Shown here piece by piece: positions 1-8,759 of a stretch of DNA of 64,000 bases (positions within the stretch are counted from its first letter, which is position 1; each line of letters opens with the position of its first letter). Source of the DNA: Bog-756 sp963704615. GTDB taxonomy: Bacteria > Actinomycetota > Acidimicrobiia > Acidimicrobiales > RAAP-2. The DNA lies in the NCBI GenBank assembly GCA_963704615.1, contig OY969923.1, positions 1,674,001 through 1,738,000 on the forward strand, given 5' to 3'. The translations under genes were made by a program, and so were the position numbers. The notes beneath the pieces were generated by a model that did not search any database, had not been told where the DNA came from, and saw nothing but the letters and a program-made list of their open reading frames with translations.

Positions 1-2
1 CG

Positions 3-434
3 CCCCCACACGATGCCATCGGTGCTCTCAACGAGGTGCTCAGCGAGGTTGTCGATGTCGTCCAGGACGTAAAGCAGGCCGACAGAAAGATCCCGGAGAA
101 TCACAGATTGCATGCCCAGCTCGACAGGCTATTCGACGACCTGAGGAGCTGGGCACATCTTCTCATTGAGGAAGACGAGCAGCTTGGTACCTCACCTCTT
201 GGGAGGATCCCGAGCGTCGCCGGCCGAACGCCACCAAACCTTTGGCCGGGAGCCGTTACGGACGAAGAGGTCCGCGAAACCATAGTCGGTCATCTTGACC
301 GACTTGCAGCTCACGTATCGGGTGCCCTTGCAGTGCAACACGATGTCCATTCGCGGGTCGTACTTGCGGACATCCAGCAACAATTGATCGACCATATTCG
401 GATACTCGACGAAAGGAATCGATCCGCTGACTGA
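3..434 (+). CDS. Dps-like ferritin-family protein, 5' end outside window
   Basis: The frame is open to the left window edge, so this is the 3' part of a longer gene; a GTG at 36 is internal. It aligns to Dps mini-ferritins (iron storage and DNA protection under oxidative stress) through an LN..L..VVDV..D.KQA segment, then LHAQLDRLFDDL, LGTSPLGRI and RTPPNLWP, followed by a long final helix. The usual ferroxidase ligands are altered: the first His (normally in KQAHWN) is Asp (KQAD), the second His is kept, the third ligand Asp is His, and the final Glu is kept. The first and third ligands have therefore effectively swapped residue types. Two residues are missing between helices A and B relative to E. 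coli Dps. Family assignment is by eye; ferroxidase activity is uncertain. Confidence 0.72.
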   Translation, partial: PPHDAIGALNEVLSEVVDVVQDVKQADRKIPENHRLHAQLDRLFDDLRSWAHLLIEEDEQLGTSPLGRIPSVAGRTPPNLWPGAVTDEEVRETIVGHLDRLAAHVSGALAVQHDVHSRVVLADIQQQLIDHIRILDERNRSAD

Positions 435-453
435 GAATCGATCCGCTGACTGA
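416..453. repeat. 19-bp perfect tandem duplication over the dps-like stop codon
   Basis: The 19-bp unit beginning GAATCGATCC and ending CTGACTGA occurs twice back to back (416-434 and 435-453). The first copy ends exactly with the TGA stop of the Dps-like gene. The second copy leads directly into the AGAGG ribosome binding site of the next gene. Because 19 is not a multiple of three, the second copy is outside the coding frame. It looks like a slippage or short duplication event that lengthened the spacer. Confidence 0.95.
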
Positions 454-464
454 GAGGTCCGAGA

Positions 465-1574
465 ATGACGGCTGCTGTAACGGGAACGCCTTCTCGTCGC
501 GTTGTAGTCGTGGGCGGGTCCCTGGTGGGCCTGTCCATGGGCATCGCCCTCGCCCAGCAAGGCGCTGTCGTCACGGTACTCGAGCGAACGCCGCGTGCCG
601 GGTACGGGGGCGGTGGCGGACTCGGTATCGACGTGGACTTGTTGAATCGGGTCACCGGCCTGGTCGGCAGCCCTCCGGTCTGTCAGGGGCCCGATCGGGC
701 GACGACCGCATGGCCGCTGCTCGCGGAGTGGCTAGAGGCACAGGCTCGTACAGTGCCCGGTGTGGAGATCCGACGTGGCGCCGACGTCGTCCAGGTCGGC
801 GACGGCTGGGCCCGCACTGCTGACGGGCTTCACGTCGAAGCCGATCTCGTGGTCGGGGCCGATGGGGCGCGGAGCACGGTCCGCCGATTTGTCTCGCCCG
901 ACCGACCCGACGCCGTCTACGCCGGCATCGTGCTCTGGCGGGCCATGGTGCCTGAGGCCGATCTGCGCGCGGCCATCCCGCGGCTCCGACCGGACGAGCC
1001 CTCCCGCGAGTACTACTCGGGACCCTACCGGCTGGTGACCTACCTGGTGCCAGGTCCTGACGGTTCGAGTGAGCCGGGGGGTCGACGGCTGAACCTGGTT
1101 TGGTATGACCCTGCCCGCTCCGAGCTGCTGGCCAGTCTTGGACTGCTCGACGGCGACACCGTCCACGGATCGCTGGCTTCCGCCGACGTGCCTGGGTCGC
1201 TTCGCCACGAGTTGGGGAGGATGGCGAGCCAGCGGTGGCCGACGCCATGGCGGGAGGCGATCGAGATCGCCGTGAAGCGCTCGTTGGTCTTCGGCACTCC
1301 AGTCGTTCAATACCGGCCCGACCGTCTGATCCGCGACCGGGTGGCAATAGCCGGAGATGCCGCCCACGCCGCCTCGCCGATGGTGGGAGGCGGCTTCCGG
1401 CAGGGCCTCTACGACGTTGTCGCACTCGCGGCCGGCTTGAGTCAGGGCGCTCACGTCCCCATGGCCGACGTGGTTCTCGGCTACGAGCAGGACCGATTGC
1501 CTCCGGCCCAAGCGCACGTCGAGCGCAGCCAGATGGCGACCGCTCACTACCTCGAGGGCCAGGACCGGACCTGA
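465..1574 (+). CDS. FAD-dependent monooxygenase
   Basis: This 369-residue protein belongs to the flavoprotein monooxygenase family (salicylate/p-hydroxybenzoate hydroxylase-like). These soluble enzymes hydroxylate aromatic or related compounds using NAD(P)H and O2. An N-terminal Rossmann fold begins RRVVVVGGSLVGL near residues 11-23; the usual GxGxxG is here GGSLVG. A DG-type motif (VVGADGARSTVRR) lies near residue 130, and the FAD ribityl-binding GDAAHAASPMVGGG near residue 296. The ATG at 465 has AGAGG seven bases upstream, just after the tandem duplication. There is no membrane anchor. The substrate cannot be told from sequence. It could be co-transcribed with the Dps-like gene 30 bases upstream. 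Confidence 0.88.
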   Translation: MTAAVTGTPSRRVVVVGGSLVGLSMGIALAQQGAVVTVLERTPRAGYGGGGGLGIDVDLLNRVTGLVGSPPVCQGPDRATTAWPLLAEWLEAQARTVPGVEIRRGADVVQVGDGWARTADGLHVEADLVVGADGARSTVRRFVSPDRPDAVYAGIVLWRAMVPEADLRAAIPRLRPDEPSREYYSGPYRLVTYLVPGPDGSSEPGGRRLNLVWYDPARSELLASLGLLDGDTVHGSLASADVPGSLRHELGRMASQRWPTPWREAIEIAVKRSLVFGTPVVQYRPDRLIRDRVAIAGDAAHAASPMVGGGFRQGLYDVVALAAGLSQGAHVPMADVVLGYEQDRLPPAQAHVERSQMATAHYLEGQDRT

Positions 1575-2236
1575 TTGTGGGCCTTTTGGCGGTATGGTCC
1601 CCGTCGGCTGGGCCGTCTGGGTGGATCGGGCCCCACGCAGCGCCGCCGACGGACGGGTTGCCCCACACCCCCCCGGCCTTCCACGAGCGCCAAGATCGAG
1701 GCGAGGAGACGGCCTGCTACCCGAGCCGCGCCGTGCGGCGGATGCAAAGAATGGGCGAAGGAGTCGCTATAGGACGCGCAGATGGCTTCGTTGGCGGTGG
1801 GGTGATAACCGAAGCTCGCACGGGGCAGATGAATCCATTGTGGGATTCACCCATCCCCGGCGAGGATTGAACTTGGCCCGCCTGCCCAGTAGCAGGGCCC
1901 GTCGCCCGGGGCGGCGATAACAAGTAAGGCATTGTCCGGCGACGGAATCGGAAGTGTGTTGGCTACGGCAACCATTCCTTTGATTCCTCCTTGTCTTCGA
2001 GTCTGTCAGCCTAGAAGGAGGATGACCGAGCAAACGGGGCCACGGTGGGCCAACCAATCCACCGGATGGTGTCTGCACAGAGATCAGCCAACCGGAGTGA
2101 CAATATGCCGGCATGAGGGTGAGGTTCGAGTTCTCGGGAAACAACGGGTTGGTCGAGAGTGCCGAGCATTCTGGCCTGCTGACCCGGCCGGGGTGAGGGA
2201 GCCGCGGGCACGCCCTGAGCCTACGATTGGGAGGCA
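1575..2236. other. 662-base intergenic region, no supported gene
   Basis: None of the frames here gives a recognisable protein. A perfect 7-bp hairpin, TGAATCC-attgtg-GGATTCA, lies at 1830-1849. A strong AAGGAGG directly abuts an ATG at 2022 that would encode 81 residues running into the next gene, but the spacing is zero and the peptide is unrecognisable. A 27-codon frame at 2113-2196 is equally unsupported. The region probably holds the promoter of the DyP peroxidase and possibly decayed DNA. Confidence 0.5.
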
Positions 2237-3577
2237 ATGGCAAAAACCGTGGACGGTAGAGGCGTAGTCAGGAAAGCGGATAAAGGCTCGGAGCCAATCG
2301 AGGGAGCATCACATCGACGAGTGAGCCGTCGCGCTTTTCTCGGTGCAGCCGGCGGAGCCACCGCTGGTGCGGTCGTCGGCGCGTCACCAGTCGATGGAAC
2401 CTCCTCCACCGATGGTACCGGCGCAGGACGGTCGCTCAGTGCCACAGAGCCGTTCTATGGCATCCACCAAGGCGGAATCACGACGGCACCGCAGGCCCAC
2501 ACGATGTTCGTGGCCCTCGATGTGACCAGTAACCGTCGACAGGATTTGTCTGAGCTGCTGCGATCATGGACCAGTGTGGCTGCGTCCCTCACCACCGGGC
2601 GGAGCTGTCCGGCCGACGATCGCGGTTTCGGGGTGGACCTGCCTGACAATGGGGAGGCCGTTGGGCTCGGCCCGGCACGCCTCACAGTGAACTTCGGATT
2701 CGGCCCGAGCCTCTTCGGCAGGGATAGCTCTGATCGGTTCGGCCTCGCCAAGGATTGCCCTCTGGCCCTCATCGACCTGCCGGTCTTCGCCGGCGACCAA
2801 CTCGATCCGGCGAAGACCGGGGGTGATCTCACTATCCAAGTCTGCGCCGACGATCCCCAAGTGGTCTTCCACGCGGCCCGACAGCTTGTCCGAATGGCCG
2901 AAGGTGTGGCCTCGCTCCGGTGGTCCCAGAGCGGCTTCAACGAGCAGCAGGCCAGCCATGGCACACCCAGAAACCTGATGGGATTCAAGGACGGCACGAT
3001 GAATCCTGCGGGTGAGCCGGAGTTGGCAGGAATCGTATGGGTCAGCGGGGCGGAACCGGCCTGGATGGACGGCGGAACCTACCTGGTGGTTCGCCGTATC
3101 CGAATGGATCTCGACCGATGGGACCGCACTTCAGTGGCTACCCAAGAGAAGATCATCGGGCGAAACAAACGCTCCGGTGCTCCGCTCGGTCGATCCGGTG
3201 AATTCGACGCACTGGACTTGGGGGCCAAGGATGCTGATGGGAATCCGATTGTGCCCCTCGATGCCCACGTTCGCATCGCCTCACCTCAGGAGAACTGGAA
3301 CAACGCCATGCTGAGGCGAAGCTACGGCTACAACGATGATGTACCCCTGATCGGTGAATCGTCTGAACAAGGATCCTCGAGATTCGACGCCGGTCTGTTC
3401 TTCGTCGCGTATCAAAGAAATCCTCGACTGGCGTTTATTCCCATCTACGCCGAGTTGGCAGAACGTGATGCGCTCCGACACTTCACCGCCCACACCGGGA
3501 GCGCCATTGCCGCCATCCCTCCTGGGGTCGAGGGCGCCGGAGGCTGGATCGGTGAGGGGCTCTTCAGCGGCGGGTGA
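2237..3577 (+). CDS. Tat-exported DyP-type heme peroxidase (EfeB-like)
   Basis: Dye-decolourising peroxidases use heme and H2O2; EfeB-type members act outside the membrane in peroxidation or heme iron release. Residues 29-35 read SRRAFLG, a twin-arginine signal, followed by an Ala/Gly-rich hydrophobic stretch. The family hallmark GxxDG appears as GFKDGTMNP near residues 249-257 and supplies the distal Asp. The proximal heme ligand is His in DAHVRIASPQ near residue 344, and a distal Arg lies in VVRRIRMDLDRW. The 446-residue length fits the Tat/DyP class. GGGAGG lies just before the ATG at 2237. No efeU or efeO neighbour is present, so it may act alone in peroxide defence. Confidence 0.93.
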   Translation: MAKTVDGRGVVRKADKGSEPIEGASHRRVSRRAFLGAAGGATAGAVVGASPVDGTSSTDGTGAGRSLSATEPFYGIHQGGITTAPQAHTMFVALDVTSNRRQDLSELLRSWTSVAASLTTGRSCPADDRGFGVDLPDNGEAVGLGPARLTVNFGFGPSLFGRDSSDRFGLAKDCPLALIDLPVFAGDQLDPAKTGGDLTIQVCADDPQVVFHAARQLVRMAEGVASLRWSQSGFNEQQASHGTPRNLMGFKDGTMNPAGEPELAGIVWVSGAEPAWMDGGTYLVVRRIRMDLDRWDRTSVATQEKIIGRNKRSGAPLGRSGEFDALDLGAKDADGNPIVPLDAHVRIASPQENWNNAMLRRSYGYNDDVPLIGESSEQGSSRFDAGLFFVAYQRNPRLAFIPIYAELAERDALRHFTAHTGSAIAAIPPGVEGAGGWIGEGLFSGG

Positions 3578-3578
3578 T

Positions 3579-3601
3579 CGGACGGTCCTGCGAACCGTCC
3601 G
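3579..3601 (+). terminator. Hairpin directly after the DyP gene
   Basis: CGGACGGT-cctgcga-ACCGTCCG is a perfect 8-bp stem with a 7-base loop, starting two bases after the DyP stop codon. There is no T-tract, as is common for actinobacterial terminators, so function is inferred from position and symmetry. Confidence 0.6.
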
Positions 3602-3660
3602 CCAGACCGACTGTGAGCGAAAGCTCAACGGGATCGTCGGTGGCGGTTCCGGGTGCTCAT

Positions 3661-3732
3661 CGGTGCCGATCCTGGATCACCATGCAGACATCGTGGTTCC
3701 TCGGCCCAGTCCACTCCTACAAAGAGCACCAT
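3661..3732 (-). pseudogene. IS110-family transposase 5' relic
   Basis: Reading the minus strand from an ATG at 3732 gives MVLFVGVDWAE. One base shift later it continues NHDVCMVIQD. Together these match the N-terminus of IS110-family DEDD transposases (FVGxDWAExHHDVCV), whose first catalytic Asp is in GVDWA. A GGAGGAGG ribosome binding site sits four bases upstream of the ATG. After about 24 codons the similarity stops at an in-frame stop codon, and nothing of the remaining roughly 370 residues is found. It is therefore a dead fragment of a former insertion. Confidence 0.68.
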
Positions 3733-4023
3733 TGTTCCTCCTCCGACCCGTTGAGCCCGAGGAGATGCGTAGCGACCTCATGGACCCGTGCTCGAGGCCA
3801 TGATGGACAGAACTGAGTTCAAGACCCGACTCGTACGAGCGCTCCCGTCTGATGCCTAGGAGATCAGCTTGCCACTGGGCAGCCGGTCCAATCCCATGAG
3901 GCCGGTGAGCACGATGGCACCCTCCGCAGCACCGCCCTTGTCCGGTGCTGACTTGGGCGGGATGGAGGAATGCCAGGAAGACCCTCACTAGCTTCATTCT
4001 CCTTGTCTATGGGAGTCTGAGCC
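3733..4023. other. Intergenic DNA upstream of the IS110 relic
   Basis: No coding feature is recognised. The segment may include the long leader region that precedes IS110 transposase genes. It also carries the ribosome binding site (GGGAG) of the gene starting at 4024. Confidence 0.4.
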
Positions 4024-5160
4024 ATGGACGTAGGCCGGGACCTGGCGGCGGTGGTTGGTTTGCTCTTGATAGCCGTCGGCGCCTGGAGCGTGATCGGCAC
4101 TGTCGTCGTCCCCCGCCGGATCCGAAGCTGGCTGACCCGGGCCCTCGCAATCGCCGTCAACGCAGCCTTCCATCACGTAGCGGACCACTTCGATTCCTAC
4201 GAACCTCGCGATCGGATTCTGGCCGCCCAGGCCCCGATTCAACTCATACTGCAGATTGTCGTTTGGCTGGCCGTCTTCGAGGTCGGCTTCGCGCTCCTGC
4301 TGTGGCCGTCCATCGGCAACGCCGGCCTGCCCGGTGCCTTCGAACTGGCCGGCTCCTCACTGTGCACCCTGGGGTACCTCGCCCCCCACAATGGCGCACC
4401 GATGGGTTTGGCGGACGTCGCCTCACTCGTCGGTCTGGGTACGGTTGCCCTGCAGATCGGCTACCTCCCTACGCTCTACGCTGCCTTTAGCCGGCGCGAA
4501 GCGCTGGTGACGTTGCTCGACTCCCGAGCCGGAGTGCCATCCTGGGGCCCCGAATTGCTGGCACGTACCCACTACGGCTTGGGCTCCGGGGAGTCGGCCT
4601 TGGGCGAGCTACCCGGGTTGTTTTCAGAATGGGAGCGCTGGTCGGCGGACGTGTCGGAGAGCCACACCACGTACCTTCCCCTTGTCAGCTTCCGCTCGCC
4701 GCGACCGCTCTCCTCCTGGGTGACCGCTCAGTTGGCGGTCCTCGATGCCGCCGCTCTCTATCTGTCGCTACTCCCCAACCCTGATGGTGCGATATCGGCA
4801 CGGCTCTGTCTGCGCGGCGGCTTTACCTGTCTGACCGAGATCGCCCGCGCCCGTGGCTTCGTCCTCCCCGACGAAGCAGACCCGAACAAGGGCATTTCCC
4901 TGACCTACGAGGAGTTCATCGACGCTCTCGACCGCTTGGCCAAAGTGGACTTTCCCCTCGAGCGCCCGACTGAGGAGGCGTGGCTCGACTTCGTGGGTTG
5001 GCGGATCAACTACGAGGCGGCGGCCTACGCCATCGCCCGAGCTGTCGATGCTCCGCCGGCGCTGTGGTCGGGACCTCGCCAAGGCCCAATCCCCGTCATC
5101 CCACCGCATCGGCCGGCAACGCTACGGGCTGGGAAGCCGCCCTTGAAGGCCTCGGAATAG
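4024..5160 (+). CDS. Membrane protein with K+-channel-like pore segment
   Basis: The 378-residue protein begins with a transmembrane helix (about residues 7-30). A short cytoplasmic stretch follows, then a second helix (about 78-100), a pore-loop-like segment with CTLGYLAP near residues 115-125, and a third helix (about 128-158). The order helix, pore loop, helix and the TLGY sequence recall two-pore or KcsA-type potassium channels, whose filter is TVGYGD. The acidic filter end is absent, so selectivity is doubtful. The remaining 220 residues are soluble and unrecognised. GGGAG lies upstream of the ATG. I infer an ion-channel-related protein; a channel role is not established. Confidence 0.6.
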   Translation: MDVGRDLAAVVGLLLIAVGAWSVIGTVVVPRRIRSWLTRALAIAVNAAFHHVADHFDSYEPRDRILAAQAPIQLILQIVVWLAVFEVGFALLLWPSIGNAGLPGAFELAGSSLCTLGYLAPHNGAPMGLADVASLVGLGTVALQIGYLPTLYAAFSRREALVTLLDSRAGVPSWGPELLARTHYGLGSGESALGELPGLFSEWERWSADVSESHTTYLPLVSFRSPRPLSSWVTAQLAVLDAAALYLSLLPNPDGAISARLCLRGGFTCLTEIARARGFVLPDEADPNKGISLTYEEFIDALDRLAKVDFPLERPTEEAWLDFVGWRINYEAAAYAIARAVDAPPALWSGPRQGPIPVIPPHRPATLRAGKPPLKASE

Positions 5161-5438
5161 AAGGGCACACTTGGCGGAAGGTTGACATTCGGCGCCTGGC
5201 CCCTGGGGAAGAATCACCGGGCAAAATGGCAAAGTTTTCCACTATTGATCGAGGGACGGGTATATGGGGGTAGGCGTCCTGCCGGTCAGTAGTCATCAGG
5301 AATGGATTGGATTCTCAGCTCCGACACCTCGGACCGCAATGACCTGCAGGAGAGCAGCACAACTGGCCAGAAGAGCTGGCGGTCGGTAAGGCGATGCCGC
5401 CACGGACAAGCTTGCCGGAGTCGGACCGACCCCTATGA

Positions 5439-6689
5439 TCACCCGCACGTCCTGTGACCGACTGCGTCGGGCGAGCGGGGAGAAACAATGTTGCGGCTCG
5501 GTAGGTGCACAGTCGCCGGTGTGGGAGCGTGAATGGCGCAACCGGTACCTGTGGTGATCGTGACGGGAGATCCTGCAGCACTGATCGACAGCGTGGTCCC
5601 GGACTGTGCGAACGTCACGATCCGCGTCGGTGGGTTCGCGAACTGATAGTTGAAGTCCCAAAGCTGCCCTCTGGTGGCGACCGTCTGGTTGTCCCAGGAC
5701 GCGGGATCCGTGACCACCGGCTTGAAGAGGCCCCACTTGAGCATGGCCTTGATTTCGTTTAGGAAGTCGGGAATGTCGTGGCCGCCCGGGTGGACCTGGT
5801 AGGTGACGTCGATACCGGCGGTTATCAAGGCCTTGTGGTAGAGCTCGCTCATGGGGTAGATGATTTTCTCCTCCTCGATGGCGAATTGGCCAGGGTCAGG
5901 ATCGGCCTTGCTCGGAATGCCCGTGCCGGTGCTCTCGAACACCCGGGTCTGCTTCAGGTTCACGGAGACCATGGCCGGGTTGTGGCCGGTTGCATAGAAG
6001 CCGGTCGGCGGGCCGTAAATGGGATCGGGATCGTTATCCCCATTCGACGCAGTATCCGAGAAGAGGGCCATCGCGGGCTGGACGATCGTGGCGTCCCACT
6101 GGGGGTCCACGAAGCCCGAGAGCGTGGCCACCGACCCGAAGAAGCCGGGGAGACGCCCACCCAAGTACGTGGCTCCGAGTCCGCCCATCGATATGCCAAT
6201 GAGGGCGTGATAGCGACGCTGCGGCAAGATCGGGTACCGAGCCACGATGGTTGGGATCACAGTCTCAAGCTCGTAGGTCTCCCACGAGGGGCTGCCCCGC
6301 TGACCGTCGTTCCACCAGTCCGTGTACCAGCCGTTGCCCCCTTCGGGCATCACCACGATTGCATCGAGAGCGCCGAACGGCTTGATCAGTCCGTATTTGA
6401 CGTACGAGGCGTAGTTGAAGTCGAGCCCGTTGAGGAAGACGACCAGGGGATAATGCTCGCCGCGGTTGTACCCGGCCGGCAAGAGCACGTTCGCCCGCGG
6501 CGGATCCGGATAGCTCAGCCATTTCGAGGCGATCCCACCGTCGGGCGCGGGGATCTCGATCGTGACCAACTTGGCCTTCGATCGCGCCGGACTGCTCGCG
6601 CCGACCTCGGTACCAACCCCCACCAGGGTCGTCGCTGTGAGGATCATCACGATGCATCCGGCCATCACGCGGTGCTGCTTACCCATCAC
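5439..6689 (-). CDS. Secreted alpha/beta-hydrolase (esterase D/antigen 85-like)
   Basis: A signal peptide (MMGKQHRVMAGCIVMILTAT onward) marks this 416-residue protein for export. The core has the esterase-D/mycolyltransferase layout: NVLLPAGYN, PLVVFLNGLDF, IVVMPEGGNGWYTDWW, then the nucleophile elbow GISMGG near residue 166. The likely catalytic His is in HPGGHDIPDF near residue 305. A C-terminal extension of about 90 residues is rich in Thr/Ser and may be a beta-domain. Such enzymes hydrolyse or transfer acyl esters outside the cell. GTG at 6689 precedes ATG; AAGGGGGA upstream supports either start. It is divergent from the next secreted gene. Confidence 0.85.
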   Translation of the reverse strand: MMGKQHRVMAGCIVMILTATTLVGVGTEVGASSPARSKAKLVTIEIPAPDGGIASKWLSYPDPPRANVLLPAGYNRGEHYPLVVFLNGLDFNYASYVKYGLIKPFGALDAIVVMPEGGNGWYTDWWNDGQRGSPSWETYELETVIPTIVARYPILPQRRYHALIGISMGGLGATYLGGRLPGFFGSVATLSGFVDPQWDATIVQPAMALFSDTASNGDNDPDPIYGPPTGFYATGHNPAMVSVNLKQTRVFESTGTGIPSKADPDPGQFAIEEEKIIYPMSELYHKALITAGIDVTYQVHPGGHDIPDFLNEIKAMLKWGLFKPVVTDPASWDNQTVATRGQLWDFNYQFANPPTRIVTFAQSGTTLSISAAGSPVTITTGTGCAIHAPTPATVHLPSRNIVSPRSPDAVGHRTCG

Positions 6690-7149
6690 TCCCCCTTCCC
6701 CTTGAATGATGCCATTGGCGAGGCGCTCTCACAGGAATGAGACCTCTGGTGCGGGACGCGGCTTGCCCGTCATCGAGGTTGGATGCCAGTGCGAGCGCAA
6801 CGCCTCACCCGAGATACGATCCGGAAGAACGCCAGATAGCTGGAGGACAGCGCCAGGGCCACTTCTTGTCGCGAGCGTGGCGCTGAGCAAGGTGGAGAGA
6901 AGGGGACGGATGCCCTATTTAGCACTCCTTGGCGGTGTCCCTCCTGCGAAGGGGGCGGATCTGAAGATCTGCTAGCCGGTAGGCAGTCCTTCGAGGCAGC
7001 AAGGTGAAGCGACTGGAACTGATTCCCTGAGTTCGGGCTCGAGCACTCATCCCATCCCGACGATATGTTTGGTGCAGCCTGCGGCAGACAGGATGGACCC
7101 GGCACCGTCTCGGTGGGTTGATGTTGATGCTCACAACCAAGGAGGATCC
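6690..7149. other. 460-base divergent intergenic region
   Basis: This region separates two divergent secreted-protein genes and so should contain both promoters. I see no coding feature and no convincing paired promoter elements. The last bases contain a perfect AAGGAGG (7139-7145) serving the plus-strand gene. Confidence 0.45.
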
Positions 7150-8064
7150 GTGCTCCCTATGAAGAAAACTACAGGGCTCGTGTGTGCGGGAACCCTCATC
7201 CTCGGGATCGCGGCTGCCTTACCCATGAGTGGGACGGCGACAGCAGCCACGAAAGCCGCTTCGCAGGGAGCGGGGACACTCTTGGCGTCTTCGATGAAGG
7301 GTCTGTCGAGGCCGGCAGGGTTCACTCGGCCGAAGGGATATGTGGTGGAGGCAACCGGTTATTCGGCACCCAACGGTGAGCAGACTCAAGGATCGGTCGC
7401 CTGTCCAACCGGCACGGTGCCCTGGGGCGGGGGAGCGTTCATCTCGTCAACGAGTCTCGCCGCCAACCTCAATTCGTCGTTTCCGTTTGGAATCGATTGG
7501 GTCGCGAAGGTCAACAACGCCAGTGGAAGCACCGCTGCCTTCAGCGTCTATGTCGTCTGCGCGAATCAACCGAAGGACTACACGGTTCAAAACAGTGGTT
7601 CCGTGCCGAATTCTGCGGGAAGCCAGACATTCGATCAGGTGTCCTGTCCGGCCAAGACCGTGGCGCTCGGCGGCGGAGCGTATTCGACCTCTTCTGACAC
7701 CTCGGTCAACATCAATGGGACGTACCCTAGCGTCACTGGAAAGACGTACTACTGGAACATCAACATGAACAACGCGTCGAGCTCGACCAACGAGGTGGAG
7801 GTCATTGCTGTTTGTGGCAAGAAGCCGAATGGGTTCAAACTCGTACAGTCGGCGGACGTCGATAATCCTCAGGGATCCCAGTCCGGTGTCGTCGCCGACT
7901 GTCACAATGCCGTGGCCGTCGGCGGGGGGCTGGTCACGGACTCGGCCCACACCGACGTCGACCTCAGCACATCGGAACCCGACTTCACCGAGTGGGTCGG
8001 TTACGAGAACAACGGCTCGGACGCGGACGATTCGATTGTGGCATTCGTGGAGTGCGCCAGATAG
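7150..8064 (+). CDS. Secreted protein of three ~80-residue Cys/GGG repeats
   Basis: Start is GTG at 7150 (AAGGAGG, four-base spacing); an ATG at 7159 is possible. A signal peptide runs to about residue 30 (TGTATA/ATKA). The mature part contains three related modules, each with an early Cys followed by a GGG motif (CPTGTVPWGGGAF, CPAKTVALGGGAY, CHNAVAVGGGLV), an aromatic strand, and a second Cys near the end (VVCAN, AVCGK, VECAR). Each module probably makes one disulfide. Such repeats occur in actinobacterial secreted proteins of unknown role. No enzyme motif is seen, so I infer an extracellular structural or binding protein. Confidence 0.8.
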   Translation: MLPMKKTTGLVCAGTLILGIAAALPMSGTATAATKAASQGAGTLLASSMKGLSRPAGFTRPKGYVVEATGYSAPNGEQTQGSVACPTGTVPWGGGAFISSTSLAANLNSSFPFGIDWVAKVNNASGSTAAFSVYVVCANQPKDYTVQNSGSVPNSAGSQTFDQVSCPAKTVALGGGAYSTSSDTSVNINGTYPSVTGKTYYWNINMNNASSSTNEVEVIAVCGKKPNGFKLVQSADVDNPQGSQSGVVADCHNAVAVGGGLVTDSAHTDVDLSTSEPDFTEWVGYENNGSDADDSIVAFVECAR

Positions 8065-8258
8065 TTCTCGATTGGGAAGGATTTCGCGCTCATCTCTCGA
8101 TGCCCACCTGAAGCCTGAAGCGCCCGACTAACCGACGCGGTCTGTGGATCGACGACTCGAGCGCAGCTGGCCGACGCTCTGGCCTGGGACTCAACCTCGT
8201 CTTCCTTCAGGCCGCAGAATGAACGGGTGTCAGAGCGTCCTGGTGATGTGCGGACCAC

Positions 8259-8759
8259 TTATTGTCCCGAGCGCAGCTGGTCGTCAAGGGCCTGAGCCTC
8301 AATGTCAAGCCGGCGGAGGAAACCAGGCACGATGCGTCGCTCAGCCATGCGACCGATGGCCGGCATCGCCACAATCAGCTCGCCGTCGAGGTGCCGCACC
8401 GTGCCACCTCCCTCTGTAGTGAGGATGAAATCAATAGAACCATGGAGTCGCTTGGGGTCCTTCTCAGCTTCGAAGCGGACGACGCCGGAACCCGCCGACC
8501 GGTCGACTCGTGTCTCTTGGATCCATGCCAGCCGATTCGAGCCGAGCAGGCGGAGGGCCAAGGGATCCAGATTTCCGACATAGTCGTATCGGAGCCGCAA
8601 CATGGTGACATCTCCGTTCTCGCTGTTCTCGCTGCGTTCGAGCACCTCGGGCTGGCTCAGGTCGGGAAGGGTGAGGACGAGGTAGAAGGAGGGGTCGACC
8701 ATGAGTGCCTCGACGGATCGCTTCGATCCGCTGAATCGGTGCTCGGCGTGGAAGCGCAC
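8259..8759 (-). CDS. DUF2505 family protein
   Basis: From the GTG at 8759 the protein reads VRFHAEHRFSGSKRSVEALM, the typical opening of actinobacterial DUF2505 proteins (START/SRPBCC-like fold, function unknown). About 166 residues, no signal peptide or membrane helix. The fold forms a hydrophobic pocket in relatives. Upstream in-frame sequence lacks family similarity, so I prefer this start over one at 8843, although no clear ribosome binding site is seen. It is convergent with the secreted protein and stands alone. Confidence 0.75.
   Translation of the reverse strand: MRFHAEHRFSGSKRSVEALMVDPSFYLVLTLPDLSQPEVLERSENSENGDVTMLRLRYDYVGNLDPLALRLLGSNRLAWIQETRVDRSAGSGVVRFEAEKDPKRLHGSIDFILTTEGGGTVRHLDGELIVAMPAIGRMAERRIVPGFLRRLDIEAQALDDQLRSGQ

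Noticed and set aside
1830..1849. 7-bp hairpin TGAATCC/GGATTCA as a terminator or tRNA part
   Set aside because: It lies 256 bases after the nearest gene end, has no T-tract and no tRNA arms around it.
2022..2267. Possible 81-residue ORF after AAGGAGG
   Set aside because: The ribosome binding site abuts the ATG with no spacing, the product is unrecognisable and it overlaps the DyP start.
5778..6740. 320-codon plus-strand frame over the esterase gene
   Set aside because: Shadow of the secreted esterase, which has signal peptide and catalytic motifs.
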